Below, in pieces: positions 63,759 through 64,000 of a DNA stretch of 64,000 bases; position 1 is the stretch's first letter, and the number at the start of each line of letters is the position of its first letter. This stretch comes from Clostridium gelidum (GTDB taxonomy: Bacteria > Bacillota > Clostridia > Clostridiales > Clostridiaceae): the NCBI RefSeq assembly GCF_019977655.1, contig NZ_AP024849.1, forward strand, positions 3,133,001 through 3,197,000. Reading direction: 5' to 3'. The position numbers and the translations under genes were made by a program. The notes below the pieces were generated by a model, which saw only the letters and a program-made list of their open reading frames with translations, was not told the origin of the DNA and searched no databases.

Positions 63759-64000
63759 TTATACTACTTCATTATCTAAAGCTGCTCCAGTAAATTGGCT
63801 ATTATAAAGATCTGCATAGAAGCCATTCTTTTCAAGAAGTTCATTATGATTACCCATCTCAATGATGCTTCCTTTATTCATAACTAATATTAACTCTGCA
63901 TCTCTAATTGTAGAAAGTCTATGTGCTATTACAAAACTTGTTCTATTTTGCATTAGTTCTGTCATAGCCCTTTGTATATAAACTTCTGTTCTTGAGTCAA
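63759..64000 (-). CDS. ABC exporter, C-terminal ATPase end (partial)
   Basis: The frame is open to the right edge, so this is the end of a larger protein. The visible residues read DSRTEVYIQRAM, then FVIAHRLSTIRDAELILVMN (H-loop and D-loop region) and ENGFYADLYNSQF, as at the C-terminus of MsbA/LmrA-type exporters with a fused membrane domain. Walker A and the membrane part lie outside the window. The product exported is unknown. Confidence 0.88.
   Translation of the reverse strand, partial: DSRTEVYIQRAMTELMQNRTSFVIAHRLSTIRDAELILVMNKGSIIEMGNHNELLEKNGFYADLYNSQFTGAALDNEVV

Overview
The window looks like a chromosomal segment of a low-GC, spore-forming, anaerobic Clostridium (cluster I, close to the solventogenic C. 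beijerinckii / C. acetobutylicum group). Signs of this are the AT-rich sequence, GGAGG-type ribosome sites with several TTG/GTG starts, an alpha/beta-type small acid-soluble spore protein, DUF1540 proteins, clostridial surface-repeat proteins and an APS-reductase-type sulfate operon. The genus call is inferred from gene content; no rRNA or tRNA gene was seen.

Layout. (1) 1-9.6 kb: assimilatory sulfate reduction. A minus-strand operon runs sbp-cysT-cysW-cysA-aprA-aprB-cysD (cysD runs off the left edge), and a ferredoxin-type siroheme sulfite reductase lies on the plus strand. (2) 9.8-20.9 kb: small DUF1540 proteins, a truncated xanthine dehydrogenase start, a polysaccharide deacetylase, a spore protein, and ion transporters (ClC, NhaA, MgtC). 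A SulP transporter here is broken by one in-frame stop. A surface protein is bracketed by two copies of a 55-bp hairpin element. (3) 21-29.2 kb: SNF2 helicase, ABC-F ATPase, TPR membrane protein, acetyltransferase, metallo-beta-lactamase-fold hydrolase. (4) 29.3-31.8 kb: T-box-controlled ilvB-ilvN. (5) 31.9-37.5 kb: a 624-residue protein of unknown function with a degenerate P-loop, an HD-GYP protein, and two exported wall-active proteins. (6) 37.6-39.1 kb: an IS1595-like insertion sequence whose two ends also occur as a 222-bp remnant at 12 kb. (7) 41-50.7 kb: a pectin/oligogalacturonate utilisation locus (GH28, deacetylase, GPH symporter, GH105, kduD, kduI, LacI regulator, TIM-barrel protein) with four copies of a palindromic operator. 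(8) 50.8-64 kb: two-component system, second HD-GYP protein, IMP dehydrogenase, sugar-binding protein and small metabolic enzymes, ending in the C-terminus of an ABC exporter.

How the genes work together. Sulfate is taken up by Sbp-CysTWA, activated by CysD(N), reduced to sulfite by AprAB-like proteins and to sulfide by the siroheme reductase; the second sulfate route (SulP) appears dead. In the pectin locus, GH28 and GH105 release galacturonate and unsaturated uronate, the GPH carrier imports oligomers, and KduI/KduD convert 5-keto-4-deoxyuronate to 2-keto-3-deoxygluconate. The LacI protein probably represses kduI and the TIM-barrel gene through a TGCACACGTGTTC site placed about 42-44 bp before each start codon. 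The strongest unexplained signals are this operator array, a perfect 16-bp inverted repeat before the GH105 gene, the IS-derived spore-gene terminator, the duplicated hairpin around the surface protein, a decayed paralogue next to its intact copy, and the degenerate P-loop protein.
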